Positions 33,201 through 41,786 of a DNA stretch of 64,000 nucleotides are shown in pieces. The DNA is taken from positions 62,001 to 126,000 of the forward strand of contig NZ_QDGA01000004.1 of the NCBI RefSeq assembly GCF_003347665.1, read 5' to 3'. Each line of letters opens with the position of its first letter. The stretch's first letter is position 1. Position numbers and translations under genes: made by a program. The notes beneath the pieces were generated by a model, which saw nothing but the letters and a program-made list of their open reading frames with translations, had not been told where the DNA came from and searched no databases. This stretch comes from Microvirga calopogonii (lineage in GTDB: Bacteria; Pseudomonadota; Alphaproteobacteria; Rhizobiales; Beijerinckiaceae).

Positions 33201-34229
33201 CTAGAAGTACGCTTCATCCTCGTTCTCTGAGTTGATGACGATCTCTCCGCGACCGGCCATCTCCAGCGCGAGATCCGTGATGGTGCGTCGGGCCTCGGCG
33301 ATGTCGCGATGAGCCGAGGGCTCCTTGCTGTTGAGTTCGTGCTCGATCATGCGGCGGACGCGCGAGGACAGGGCCGACAGCACCACCTTGCGGAACTCGT
33401 CGTTCGTGCCCTTCAGGGCGAGGACGACCCGATCCGGCGGAACCTGATCGAAGAGGGTCGTACGATCCTTCGGCGTCAGCTTCACGATATCATCGAAGGT
33501 GAAGAGCAGGCCTCTGAGAATTTCGGCCGATTTCGGGCGAACGGACGAGAGGTTGCTCAGCACATCCTCCATGTGATCCCGTTCCATCTTGTTGATGATG
33601 TCGGCGATCTTCGCGTGCGTGTCGGAGCCCGCATTCTTCGAGAAGTTCGCCATGAAATCGTCGTGCAGCGTCTTCTCGATGTTCTTCATCGTCTCGTCGA
33701 CGATGGGCTTCATGCTCAGCATGCGCCGCATGAGATTGTTCCGCAACGGCTGCGGCAGCTGGGTCATCACCTTCGCGGCGCAGGACGGCTTGACCTTCGA
33801 CAGAATGAGAGCCGCCGTCTGCGGGTGCTCCTTCATGAGATAGGACGCGATCGCGCCTTCACTGACTGTCGAAATGCGTTCCCAGATGCTCCGGTTCGCA
33901 TTGCCGACGACCTCGCTCATGATGCTGGAGATCTGCTCCGGGCTCAGAATCCCGGTCAGCAGCTTCTCGATATGGGCGGCACCGCCGATCAGGTCCGCCC
34001 CGTCGGAGAAATTCGACGCGAATTCCTCGACGAGCTGCTCGATCTGGGTCGGGGAGACTGGCCCGAGTTGCGCGGCGGATTTCGTGACGAGACGAATCTC
34101 CTCTTCGCTGAAATGCTTGAGGATCCTGCTCGCGGCAGGCTTCCCCATGGCGAAGAGAAGTGTTGCGACGCGCTCGGGCCCTTTCAGGACCTTCGTGCCA
34201 TTCGACTTCATGGGAATGTGAGCGACCAT
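33201..34229 (-). CDS. fliG: Flagellar motor switch protein FliG
   Basis: This 342-residue protein forms the upper C ring and contacts the stator. The N-terminal domain (about 15-115) binds FliF. The middle domain contains the EHPQTAA motif (KEHPQTAALILSKVKP) that binds FliM. The C-terminal domain carries the torque helix RVRRMIEHELN and charged residues around DRVVLALKG. A Met at residue 7 is a possible start; no strong ribosome site decides. It follows fliN by 14 bases in the motA operon. Confidence 0.96.
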   Translation of the reverse strand: MVAHIPMKSNGTKVLKGPERVATLLFAMGKPAASRILKHFSEEEIRLVTKSAAQLGPVSPTQIEQLVEEFASNFSDGADLIGGAAHIEKLLTGILSPEQISSIMSEVVGNANRSIWERISTVSEGAIASYLMKEHPQTAALILSKVKPSCAAKVMTQLPQPLRNNLMRRMLSMKPIVDETMKNIEKTLHDDFMANFSKNAGSDTHAKIADIINKMERDHMEDVLSNLSSVRPKSAEILRGLLFTFDDIVKLTPKDRTTLFDQVPPDRVVLALKGTNDEFRKVVLSALSSRVRRMIEHELNSKEPSAHRDIAEARRTITDLALEMAGRGEIVINSENEDEAYF

Positions 34230-34243
34230 GCGGTAAAGCCGAT

Positions 34244-34606
34244 TCAGCCGTTAAGATCGTTGGTGGGAGGTCCGACGATTTCGGTCAAGGAGATGCCGAA
34301 TCGGGAGTTGTCGTCTTCGACGACCACGACCTCGCCACGGGCGATGATGCGTCCGTTCACGACCACATCGACCGGCTCGCCGACCCGATGGTCGAGAGGA
34401 ACGATCGCGCCGCGTCCGAGCTTCATCAGGTTGGCGACCGGCATGGTCGCAGAGCCGAGGACGACCTGGATCGTCACGGGAATACGCAGGATCGAGTCGA
34501 GATTTTTCCCGCCTCCCAGCTTGTCGTCGTTCAGGCCTGCGCCCTCGAAGGCATTTTCCTGCTGCCACACGGCTTTGTCTTGCTTGGGTTCGAATGGATT
34601 CGTCAT
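34244..34606 (-). CDS. fliN: Flagellar motor switch protein FliN
   Basis: This 120-residue protein has a SPOA domain (about 45-115) with IPVTIQVVLGSATMPV, LGRGAIVPLDHRVGEPVDVVVNG and the closing ISLTEIVG. It forms the lower C ring with FliM, docks FliH/FliI and binds CheY-P in some species. The N-terminal 40 residues are variable. An AAGGT lies ahead of the ATG, overlapping the stop of the small upstream gene. It lies between the small membrane protein gene and fliG. Confidence 0.95.
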   Translation of the reverse strand: MTNPFEPKQDKAVWQQENAFEGAGLNDDKLGGGKNLDSILRIPVTIQVVLGSATMPVANLMKLGRGAIVPLDHRVGEPVDVVVNGRIIARGEVVVVEDDNSRFGISLTEIVGPPTNDLNG

Positions 34607-34617
34607 GGGAGCGGACC

Positions 34618-34932
34618 TTACGAGTTGATGGTGCCGGGGCGCGGCTGTGATTGCTGACGTGCGTCTCGAATGAGGCCTTCGAGGCGCTCGGACATGGCCC
34701 GCGCCTCTTCGATGCGCTGGCTGAGGAGAACGAGGGTTTCCTTGCCTTCCCTGCCGAAGTTCGTCACCGCGTTCTGAGCGGTCAGAAGGGCAGTTCCGGT
34801 CTTGTCGAAGATCTGCTGATACTCGGCATGATAACGGTCGAGCTTTCTCAGCTTCCGGTACATCACCGCGACCATGACGCTGGTAATGACGAGCGCGAGG
34901 AAGAGAATGGCGTTAGCGAGGGAGGACGTCAT
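34618..34932 (-). CDS. Small single-pass membrane protein in the C-ring operon
   Basis: This 104-residue protein starts at an ATG lying inside the 3' end of fliM (20-base overlap). One transmembrane helix (about 5-27, LANAILFLALVITSVMVAVMY) is followed by a basic patch RKLRKLDR and a predicted coiled coil (about 40-95) ending in a Gln/Pro-rich tail. No catalytic motif is visible and I do not assign a family. The fixed place between fliM and fliN suggests a structural or assembly role at the C ring or the export platform. A longer frame with an upstream Met at 34965 is less likely, as it overlaps fliM more deeply. Confidence 0.75.
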   Translation of the reverse strand: MTSSLANAILFLALVITSVMVAVMYRKLRKLDRYHAEYQQIFDKTGTALLTAQNAVTNFGREGKETLVLLSQRIEEARAMSERLEGLIRDARQQSQPRPGTINS

Positions 34933-35845
34933 CGAGAAACTCTTTTTCCTGATCGATGAGCTCATCGACTTTGAGAACGTAGGATCCTTCCGACTGCCCG
35001 ATATGGCACCAGAAGAGTCCTTGCTGATTGCTCTCGAGCTTGACGCGGCTGCGCGGCGTCGCCTGCAGCTCGATGACGTCGCCGATCTTGAGATCCGCGA
35101 TCTCGCCGAGTGAGAGGAACCGCTCTTCGAGAACGGCCTTGAGCGTCACCTCGGTCTTCTTCACCTCGGTGGCGATCTGCTTCATCCAGCGCGGATCGCG
35201 GCCCGAGGATTCGCCGGTGACCACCTGCGAGAGAGCCTTCCGCATTGGGTTGAGAACCGATTGCGGGATGATAACGAACATCTCGCCGCCACGATTGAGC
35301 GCCTGGAGAAGAAACTTCGCCGCGACGGCCTGATTGTTCCGCCGGCCGATCACCGCGAAGTCCATGCGGGTCTCGATGCGCTCGAGCTTGAACTTGGTAT
35401 CGACCACCAGCGAGAAGGAGGCCTGGAGGGCCTTAGCGACCTGCTCGAAGAGAGTCTGGGCCATCTTGAGTTCGATGTTCGAGAAACCCCGCGGTTCCTC
35501 GACCGGCGGCTCCGAGCCGTCGGAGCCGAAGAGAACCTCGACCATCGTGTAGATGAAGTCGCGGTCGAAGCCGATCAGGATGTGGCTGTCCCACTCCGGA
35601 GCGTGGAAAATGCCCGCTACCGCGTTCGACTCGTACATCTCAAGGATTTCGGTGATGCGTCCGCTTTCAAGCCCGCTAAGCGAGTAGTACATGGGCGAGG
35701 CCGCCATGTGACGCAGATGCTCCGCGCAGCTGGTCGACATGCGGTCGAAGATCACGTGGAGCATCGGCAGGCGGTCGAGCGAAAGGCCCGCCGCGTCCAG
35801 CAGCATATCGCGGATATCGGTGGCGCTGTGTGTCCCGCTCGTCAT
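34913..35845 (-). CDS. fliM: Flagellar motor switch protein FliM
   Basis: This 310-residue protein is the middle C-ring component that turns CheY-P binding into a change of rotation. The middle CheC-like domain (about 30-225, with SLSGLESGRITEIL, VEVLFGSDG and FSNIELKMAQ) and the C-terminal SPOA domain (about 235-305, with LGEIADLKIGDVIEL) are clear. The usual N-terminal CheY-binding motif LSQxEIDALL is not present; DIRDMLLDAAG is the nearest stretch. The start is the ATG at 35845, which shares a base with the motA stop; a GTG one codon earlier is possible. Confidence 0.93.
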   Translation of the reverse strand: MTSGTHSATDIRDMLLDAAGLSLDRLPMLHVIFDRMSTSCAEHLRHMAASPMYYSLSGLESGRITEILEMYESNAVAGIFHAPEWDSHILIGFDRDFIYTMVEVLFGSDGSEPPVEEPRGFSNIELKMAQTLFEQVAKALQASFSLVVDTKFKLERIETRMDFAVIGRRNNQAVAAKFLLQALNRGGEMFVIIPQSVLNPMRKALSQVVTGESSGRDPRWMKQIATEVKKTEVTLKAVLEERFLSLGEIADLKIGDVIELQATPRSRVKLESNQQGLFWCHIGQSEGSYVLKVDELIDQEKEFLDDVLPR

Positions 35846-36726
35846 CACGCAGCCTCTTTCAAGTCTTCGCTGCGGCCACCGGTGGTCGTGGCGGCTTCAA
35901 CTTCGTCGATGGTCGGGCGGTAATCCACGGAGATGCCCTTGCGGCCATGCTCCACGGCGATCTGGGGCAGGGCGCCGTTCATGTAGGCGATAAGGGCCTG
36001 CTTGACGATGACGTAGACGCGGGTCTGCTTTTCGCGGGTGGCCTTCACCTTGTTCGCAAGTGGCGACAGGAAGGCATAGGAGATGAAGATGCCGCCGAAG
36101 GTCCCGACGAGCGCCGAGGCGATCAGGCCGCCCAGGATGGCGGGCGACTGGTCGATGGCGCCGAGAGCCTTCACGATGCCGAGGACAGCGGCCACGATGC
36201 CGAGGGCCGGGAGCGCTTCGGATACGGTGTTGATGGAGTAATAGGGTTTCGTGCGGTCCCGTTTGAGGGTCGCGATCTCTTCTTCCATGAGGGCTTCGAT
36301 CTCATGGGGGCGAGCATTGCCGATGATGATGAGGCGCGCATAGTCGCAGATGAACAGGGTGAGGTCCTTGTCCTTCAGCACGCTCGGGAAGGCCTTGAAG
36401 ATCTCTGATTCTTCCGGCTGGTCGATATGCCCTTCCACCTCGTTGCGCGGCTTGTTCTTCAGTTCCCGCATGAGAGCGTAGAGCAGGCCCAGGATAGAGA
36501 GGTAATGGTCTCTCTTCGGAACTGTTCCGGAGATCGCCTCGCGAGCGGCCCGGCCGGTGTCCTTCACCAGAGGCATGGGGTTCGCGATGATGAACGTGCC
36601 GATCGCGATGCCGCAGATGATCACGTATTCCCAAGGCTGCCATATCACAGCCAAGTGACCGCCCATGGCGACATAGCCGCTCACGAGCGAGCCAATGGCG
36701 ACTGCCAATCCGATCAAAACGCCCAA
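35845..36726 (-). CDS. motA: Flagellar stator protein MotA
   Basis: This 293-residue proton-channel subunit has four membrane helices. The cytoplasmic loop holds the FliG-contacting charges (ARPHEIEALMEEEI), and the third helix has the key prolines in EALPALGIVAAVLG. The start is a TTG at 36726, chosen because AAAGGGA lies eight bases upstream and the protein then begins GVLIGLAVAIGSLVSGY like other MotA proteins at about 290 residues. The longer frame to 36822 would add a 32-residue hydrophilic piece through the promoter. First gene of the motA-fliM-orf-fliN-fliG-flhB unit; a minus-strand 14-mer box lies 55 bases upstream. Confidence 0.95.
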   Translation of the reverse strand: MGVLIGLAVAIGSLVSGYVAMGGHLAVIWQPWEYVIICGIAIGTFIIANPMPLVKDTGRAAREAISGTVPKRDHYLSILGLLYALMRELKNKPRNEVEGHIDQPEESEIFKAFPSVLKDKDLTLFICDYARLIIIGNARPHEIEALMEEEIATLKRDRTKPYYSINTVSEALPALGIVAAVLGIVKALGAIDQSPAILGGLIASALVGTFGGIFISYAFLSPLANKVKATREKQTRVYVIVKQALIAYMNGALPQIAVEHGRKGISVDYRPTIDEVEAATTTGGRSEDLKEAA

Positions 36727-36781
36727 CGTTGTGGTCCCTTTTGCGAAAGTCCAACCTGTTGAACCAGTCTTAATCGCGGAG

Positions 36782-36795
36782 GCTTGCGTGAAGCT
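36782..36795 (-). promoter_or_regulatory. Flagellar 14-mer box upstream of motA
   Basis: Read on the minus strand, AGCTTCACGCAAGC matches ASCYTCRYRCAAGS at all positions. It ends 55 bases before the motA TTG. The flgF box lies 15 bases away on the other strand, so one short segment may control both divergent units. Confidence 0.6.
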
Positions 36796-36810
36796 GGAAA
36801 CGATGGGGCA

Positions 36811-36824
36811 AGCCTCATGCAAGG
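36811..36824 (+). promoter_or_regulatory. Flagellar 14-mer box upstream of flgF
   Basis: AGCCTCATGCAAGG matches the consensus fully and forms a perfect AGCCT-N6-AGGCT palindrome at 36811-36826. It ends 104 bases before the flgF ATG, further away than for the other six sites. Confidence 0.58.
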
Positions 36825-36928
36825 CTGTTCGGCTACCCCTCGGCCAGGTTCATGCGGCAGACGGAAGCCGCCCCATCAGGGCTGGCTCCACTGTCCACCC
36901 TCATGAGAGAAAAGGCCGGAGCTCCTCG

Positions 36929-37654
36929 ATGCAATCCTCGCTTTATGTCGCATTGTCCGCCCAGGTGGCCATGGAAAAGCGACTCAATACGATTGCGAAC
37001 AATGTTGCCAACATGAACACGGGCGGCTTCAGGGCCGACGAGGTCAAATTCGAGGAAATCCTCTCGCTCGCGGCCAAGGAGAACGTGTCCTTCGCGTCTT
37101 CCGGACACAATTACGTGTCCCGGCGGACCGGTCCCGTCGTGAAGACCGACAATCCGCTCGACGTCGCGGTTCAAGGCGAGGCCTGGTTCGCGTTCGATGG
37201 CCCCAATGGCGCCGTCTATACCCGGGACGGCCGCTTCAAGATGAACGAGAACGGCGATCTTCTCACCGTCGAGGGCTATCGGGTTCTCGACGCCGGCGGT
37301 TCACCCATCGCGCTCGATCCGATGGGAGGTGCTCCGACCATCGGCCACGACGGAACGATCACGCAGGGGACCAATCAGGTCGGGGCAATCGGTCTCTTCA
37401 ATCTGCGCAACGACAGCCGGCTCAGCCGCTTCGGAAATTCCGGCGTCATGTCCAGCATTCCGGGTGAAGTCGTCCAGGACTTCAACTCCAACGGCATTAA
37501 GCAGGGCTACAGCGAAGGATCGAACGTCAATCCCGTTCTGGAAATGACGAAGATGATCGCGGTTCAAAGGAACTTCGATAGCGCTGCGACGACCATCCAG
37601 GAGAGCGAATCGACCTTCATGGATGCCATCCGGTCCCTTGGCCCCAGCACCTGA
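36929..37654 (+). CDS. flgF: Flagellar proximal rod protein FlgF
   Basis: This 241-residue rod protein starts at MQSSLYVALSAQ, with GGAG eight bases upstream; the longer open frame runs through the promoter and is not used. Signatures are MEKRLNTIANNVANMNTGGF, here recognised by the NNVANMNTGGFR core, GEAWFAFDGPNGAVYTRDGRF, and the C-terminal LEMTKMIAVQRNFDSA. FlgF joins the proximal rod to FlgG. It is followed by fliI eight bases later, the same order as in Sinorhizobium. Confidence 0.94.
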   Translation: MQSSLYVALSAQVAMEKRLNTIANNVANMNTGGFRADEVKFEEILSLAAKENVSFASSGHNYVSRRTGPVVKTDNPLDVAVQGEAWFAFDGPNGAVYTRDGRFKMNENGDLLTVEGYRVLDAGGSPIALDPMGGAPTIGHDGTITQGTNQVGAIGLFNLRNDSRLSRFGNSGVMSSIPGEVVQDFNSNGIKQGYSEGSNVNPVLEMTKMIAVQRNFDSAATTIQESESTFMDAIRSLGPST

Positions 37655-37662
37655 CGGCCGCA

Positions 37663-38985
37663 ATGAACGCGCTCCAGAGGCTTGAAGAATTCGTTCTGTC
37701 CGAAGCGGTTGGACGCCGGAAGATCCAGGTCAGCGGCACCATCCGTGAAGTCAACCCAAGCTACTACCGCGTCGCGGGTCTGTCGCAATTCGTGAAGCTC
37801 GGGAATCGTGTAGGCTTTTCCGCCGATGGAAAGACGCAGATCGGAGAGGTCGTCCGCATCGACGACGGCGGCGTCACGGTCAAACCATTTAATGGCCGCA
37901 TCGAAGCTGGAATCGGAACGCCCGTCTTCATCGTGAGCGATACGGGTCTGCGGCCGGATCAGACCTGGCGCGGGCGCGTCATCAATGCTCTCGGCGAGCC
38001 GCTTGACGATCTCGGGCCTCTCATGCCGGGCCACGATCCGGTCCGGAACGACGCCGAGCCGCCATCCGCCATGACGCGGGCAAGGGTCACGATGCCTTTG
38101 AGAACGGGCGTCAAGGCCATCGATCTGTTTACCCCGCTCTGCCAGGGGCAGCGTATCGGCATCTTCGCGGGCTCGGGCGTCGGCAAGTCGACTCTCCTGA
38201 CCATGCTGGCCAAATGCGAAGGCTTCGACACCATCGTTGTCGCGCTGGTCGGTGAGCGCGGCCGCGAGGTGAGGGAATTCCTCGAAGGGCCCATCCACGC
38301 CAACCTGCATAAGTCGGTCATGGTGGTGTCGACGGGAGACGAGAGCCCGATGATGCGGCGCCAAGCGCCACGCACGGCGGTGTCCATCGCGGAGTATTTC
38401 CGTGATTGCGGGGACTCCGTCCTGCTCATCGTGGATTCCGTCACACGTTACGCCCATGCGGCCCGCGACGTGGCCTTGGCGGCCGGAGAGCCTGCCGTGG
38501 CCCGCGGCTACACGCCCAGCGTCTTCAGCGACCTGCCTCGTCTGCTGGAGCGAGCGGGTCCCGGAGCGGAGGGGAGGGGCTCCATCACGGGCATCTTCTC
38601 CGTTCTCATCGACGGCGACGATCACAACGATCCTGTCGCCGACAATATTCGCGGAACGCTCGATGGCCATATTGTCCTGGATCGCGCGATCGCCGATCAG
38701 GGGCGCTATCCTGCTATCAACGTTCTGGGCTCGATCTCGCGACTGGCCGATCATGTGTGGTCGCCGGATCAGAAGGAACTGGTGCGCCGTCTCCGCGGAA
38801 TGATCGCGCGCTTCGAGGATACGCGCGATCTCAGGCTGATGGGTGGCTATCATCCGGGCAACGATCAGGAATTGGACCAGGCGGTCGTTCTCGTCCCGAA
38901 GATCTACGAGGCGCTGCGACAGGACCCGTCCATGCCTGCGAGCCGCGACGCCTTCATGGATCTGGCTCAGGCCCTCAAGCAATAG
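37663..38985 (+). CDS. fliI: Flagellum-specific ATPase FliI
   Basis: This 440-residue protein is the export ATPase, related to F1 beta. Walker A is FAGSGVGKSTLL (about 168-179). Walker B is around SVLLIVDSVTRYAHA, here with LLIVDSVTRYA. The catalytic glutamate lies in VGERGREVREF, and the export-ATPase signature ARGYTPSVFSDLPRLLERAG is present. It forms a hexamer at the base of the export gate, held by FliH. It follows flgF and ends 99 bases before flgE, where the next 14-mer box lies. Confidence 0.97.
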   Translation: MNALQRLEEFVLSEAVGRRKIQVSGTIREVNPSYYRVAGLSQFVKLGNRVGFSADGKTQIGEVVRIDDGGVTVKPFNGRIEAGIGTPVFIVSDTGLRPDQTWRGRVINALGEPLDDLGPLMPGHDPVRNDAEPPSAMTRARVTMPLRTGVKAIDLFTPLCQGQRIGIFAGSGVGKSTLLTMLAKCEGFDTIVVALVGERGREVREFLEGPIHANLHKSVMVVSTGDESPMMRRQAPRTAVSIAEYFRDCGDSVLLIVDSVTRYAHAARDVALAAGEPAVARGYTPSVFSDLPRLLERAGPGAEGRGSITGIFSVLIDGDDHNDPVADNIRGTLDGHIVLDRAIADQGRYPAINVLGSISRLADHVWSPDQKELVRRLRGMIARFEDTRDLRLMGGYHPGNDQELDQAVVLVPKIYEALRQDPSMPASRDAFMDLAQALKQ

Positions 38986-39029
38986 AGCCGTTCACGTATC
39001 GCAACATCATCATCCCTGGAACGGAACAC

Positions 39030-39043
39030 AGCTTCGCACAAGC
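39030..39043 (+). promoter_or_regulatory. Flagellar 14-mer box upstream of flgE
   Basis: AGCTTCGCACAAGC is a full match to ASCYTCRYRCAAGS, with half-sites AGCTT and AAGC in inverted order. It ends 41 bases before the flgE ATG, which has a GTAGGAG ribosome site. Confidence 0.6.
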
Positions 39044-39084
39044 GTCATGGTGTTAGGTCCAGTTTGAAACCGTAGGAGCTTCAG

Positions 39085-40290
39085 ATGAGTCTTTATGGCG
39101 TTCTTCGTAGTGGCGTTTCCGGCATGAACGCCCAGTCGAACAAGTTGGGTACCGTCGCCGAGAACATCCAGAACTCGAGCACCACTGGATACAAGCGCGC
39201 CTCGACCGAGTTCTCGTCTCTGATCCTGCCGTCGAGCGAAGGAAACTACAATTCCGGTTCCGTCACGAGCCGCGTTCGCTACACGATCGCCGATCAGGGG
39301 CCGATCGCCTACACGACATCTTCGTCGGATCTCGCTATCTCCGGCAACGGGTTCTTCGTGGTGACCGATCCGGGCGGATCCCCCTACCTCACCCGCGCCG
39401 GCAACTTCGTCAAGGACGGCCGAACGGGTAACCTCGTCAACGCCTATGGCTTCACGCTCATGGGGTACAAGCTGGGAGCAGGGGCGGTGAGCCCATCGCT
39501 GAACAGCCTCGACGGTGTCGAGCCGGTCAACATGTCTTCGTTCGCCATGCAGGCCAGCGGCTCAACCAAGGGCACCTTCAAGGGAAACCTGCCGGACGGT
39601 GAGGCTGTCGTCGCACTTCCGGCCGTCAGCAAGCAGTCCTCGCTCCAGGTCTATGACAAGGTCGGCAACCCGATCAAAATCGACATCGAGCTGTCGAAGA
39701 TCAGCGATACGCAGTGGAACATCAGTGTAGCGAACGGAACGACGGCCGATCCTCTCGTTCCCTTACCCACGACATCTATGACGTTGACCTTCAACGCGGA
39801 TGGCCAGCTGACAGGCCCGTCCGTCCTGAACTTCGGCGTTCCCGGCGGCGAGCCCTTCGCTCTCGATATGGCGGGCATGACGCAACTCGCTGGCGAATAC
39901 AACGTCACGGGTGAGGCCAACGGCAATGCGCCGTCGGCGGTGAAGGATGTCGAGTTCGCATCCGACGGAACGGTCTATGCCGTCTACGAGGACGGAACGC
40001 GGGTCGGAGCCTATCGGATCCCGCTCGCCAATGTTGCGAGCCCGGACAACCTGAGCCCCCGCGCCGGCAACGTCTACGAGACGACGGCTCAGTCCGGCGG
40101 CTATCAGGTCGGCTTCCCGGAGATGTCCGGCTTCGGGTCCATCGCGTCCGGTGCCCTGGAAGGATCGAACGTCGATATCGGCACCGAACTGACGGCGATG
40201 ATCGAGGCTCAGACCAGCTATACGGCGAACTCCAAGGTGTTCCAGACGGGATCCGAACTGCTCGACGTTCTGATGAACCTGAAGCGGTAA
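39085..40290 (+). CDS. flgE: Flagellar hook protein FlgE
   Basis: This 401-residue protein builds the hook. The N terminus (MSLYGVLRSGVSGMNAQSNK, then ENIQNSSTTGYKR) and the C-terminal block VDIGTELTAMIEAQTSYTANSKVFQ, here seen as LTAMIEAQTSYTANSK, are diagnostic. The core NGFFVV and a variable middle lie between. The length is typical of rhizobial FlgE. First gene of flgE-flgK-flgL-flaF-flbT-flgD-fliQ. Confidence 0.96.
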   Translation: MSLYGVLRSGVSGMNAQSNKLGTVAENIQNSSTTGYKRASTEFSSLILPSSEGNYNSGSVTSRVRYTIADQGPIAYTTSSSDLAISGNGFFVVTDPGGSPYLTRAGNFVKDGRTGNLVNAYGFTLMGYKLGAGAVSPSLNSLDGVEPVNMSSFAMQASGSTKGTFKGNLPDGEAVVALPAVSKQSSLQVYDKVGNPIKIDIELSKISDTQWNISVANGTTADPLVPLPTTSMTLTFNADGQLTGPSVLNFGVPGGEPFALDMAGMTQLAGEYNVTGEANGNAPSAVKDVEFASDGTVYAVYEDGTRVGAYRIPLANVASPDNLSPRAGNVYETTAQSGGYQVGFPEMSGFGSIASGALEGSNVDIGTELTAMIEAQTSYTANSKVFQTGSELLDVLMNLKR

Positions 40291-40322
40291 TGCGCGTCCT
40301 TCTGCTCAAGGGTCCATGATCC

Positions 40323-41783
40323 ATGTCTCTGTCCGTAGCCTATAACACGGCGCGTTCCTCGTTGCAGGCGTCGCAATCGCAGATGGCCGTTGTGTCGCGC
40401 AACACATCGGGGGCCACCGACCCGAGCTATTCGCGCAAGATCGGCGTCCTCACCACCACGGGCGGGTACGCCCGCGTCACGGTTCTTCGGGCGAGCGACC
40501 AGGCGCTTCTGACGAAGATGTTGGAAACGACCTCCGCTTCCGCGACCCAGAAGGCGCTGCTCGATGGGTTGCAAAAGCTCAGTCAGACGATCGGCGACAC
40601 GCAGCTGGACCAGTCCGCGGCAGCCCGCGTCGGTGCTCTGCACAGCGCCTTGCAGCAATATGCCAATGCGCCGGACAATCCGACGCTGGCGCGCGCCTTC
40701 GTCAAGGCTGCAACGGATCTTGCCGATACCTTGAACCGCGCCACCACGGCGATCCAGTCCGTGCGCCTGGAAGCCGACAAGGGCATGGCCGGATCGGTTG
40801 ACCGCATCAACGATCTTCTTCTCAAGTTCGAGAAGGCGAACCAGCAGGTCATGAGCGGATCGGCCCTTGGAGCCGATGTCAGTGATGCCATGGACACGCG
40901 CGACAATCTCATCGCGCAACTGTCCGAGGAGATCGGAATCACGGTCGTGCCGCGCGCTGGCAACGACATCGCACTCTATACGGACAGCGGCGTGCCGCTG
41001 TTCGAGCGGACGGCGCGGCCGGTGACCTTCAGCCCGACCACGGCCTTCGGACCGGCCACCACCGGAGGAGACGTCTTCATCGACGGAATCCGCGTGACGG
41101 GGCCCGGGGCTCTCATGCCGTTGAATTCCGGCAATCTCGTCGGGCTCGCACAGGTGCGCGACGGCGCCGCCGTGACCTACCAGAAGCAGCTCGACGAACT
41201 CGCCCGAGGTTTGATCCAGGCCTTCGCCGAAAGCGACCAGATCGGCGTTCCGAAAGATGTCGACAAGCCAGGCGTCTTCACCTTCGCGGGAGCCACAAGC
41301 GTCCCCACCATGCCAGCCTCCGCCGGGTTGGCCGGGCTGATCCGCGTCAATGACGCCATTGATCCGACGAAGGGCGGCACCTTCGAGGCGATCCGGGATG
41401 GCGGGATCAATGGTGCCAACTACGGCTACAATGTGACTGGCAACGCGGCCTTCTCCGGGCGGCTCTATGCCCTGACGGACGGCATGGTGGCGGAGCGCCC
41501 GTTCGATCCGTCCTTCGGCTTCGGTCCCAGCGCGTCCCTGCAGGGCTTCGCCTCCCTGACTGGGAGCTGGCTGGAAGCCACACGCCAGAGCGCCAGCCAG
41601 AGCGTCGAGTATCAGACGACGCTTCTTGGGCACGCCTCGGAGGCCCTGTCGAACGCAACCGACGTCAATATGGACGACGAGACGGCGTTGATGCTGCAAC
41701 TGGAAAAGTCCTATTCGGCATCGGCAAAGCTGCTGTCGGTCATCGACCAGATGCTCAAGAATCTCCTTAACGCGATAGGCTAA
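40323..41783 (+). CDS. flgK: Hook-filament junction protein FlgK (HAP1)
   Basis: This 486-residue protein forms the first junction layer between hook and filament. The N terminus MSLSVAYNTARSSLQAS with SRNTSGATDPSYSRK is the family's NxANxxTxGYsR variant. The helical D1 region and a C-terminal block VNMDDETALMLQLEKSYSASAKLLS, recognised by its LQLEKSYSASAKLL core, complete the pattern. It follows flgE by 32 bases and is three bases ahead of flgL. Confidence 0.94.
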   Translation: MSLSVAYNTARSSLQASQSQMAVVSRNTSGATDPSYSRKIGVLTTTGGYARVTVLRASDQALLTKMLETTSASATQKALLDGLQKLSQTIGDTQLDQSAAARVGALHSALQQYANAPDNPTLARAFVKAATDLADTLNRATTAIQSVRLEADKGMAGSVDRINDLLLKFEKANQQVMSGSALGADVSDAMDTRDNLIAQLSEEIGITVVPRAGNDIALYTDSGVPLFERTARPVTFSPTTAFGPATTGGDVFIDGIRVTGPGALMPLNSGNLVGLAQVRDGAAVTYQKQLDELARGLIQAFAESDQIGVPKDVDKPGVFTFAGATSVPTMPASAGLAGLIRVNDAIDPTKGGTFEAIRDGGINGANYGYNVTGNAAFSGRLYALTDGMVAERPFDPSFGFGPSASLQGFASLTGSWLEATRQSASQSVEYQTTLLGHASEALSNATDVNMDDETALMLQLEKSYSASAKLLSVIDQMLKNLLNAIG

Positions 41784-41786
41784 GCC

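Noticed and set aside
37564-41699. Two long minus-strand frames over fliI and flgK
   Set aside because: Both are mirror frames of well-supported plus-strand genes.
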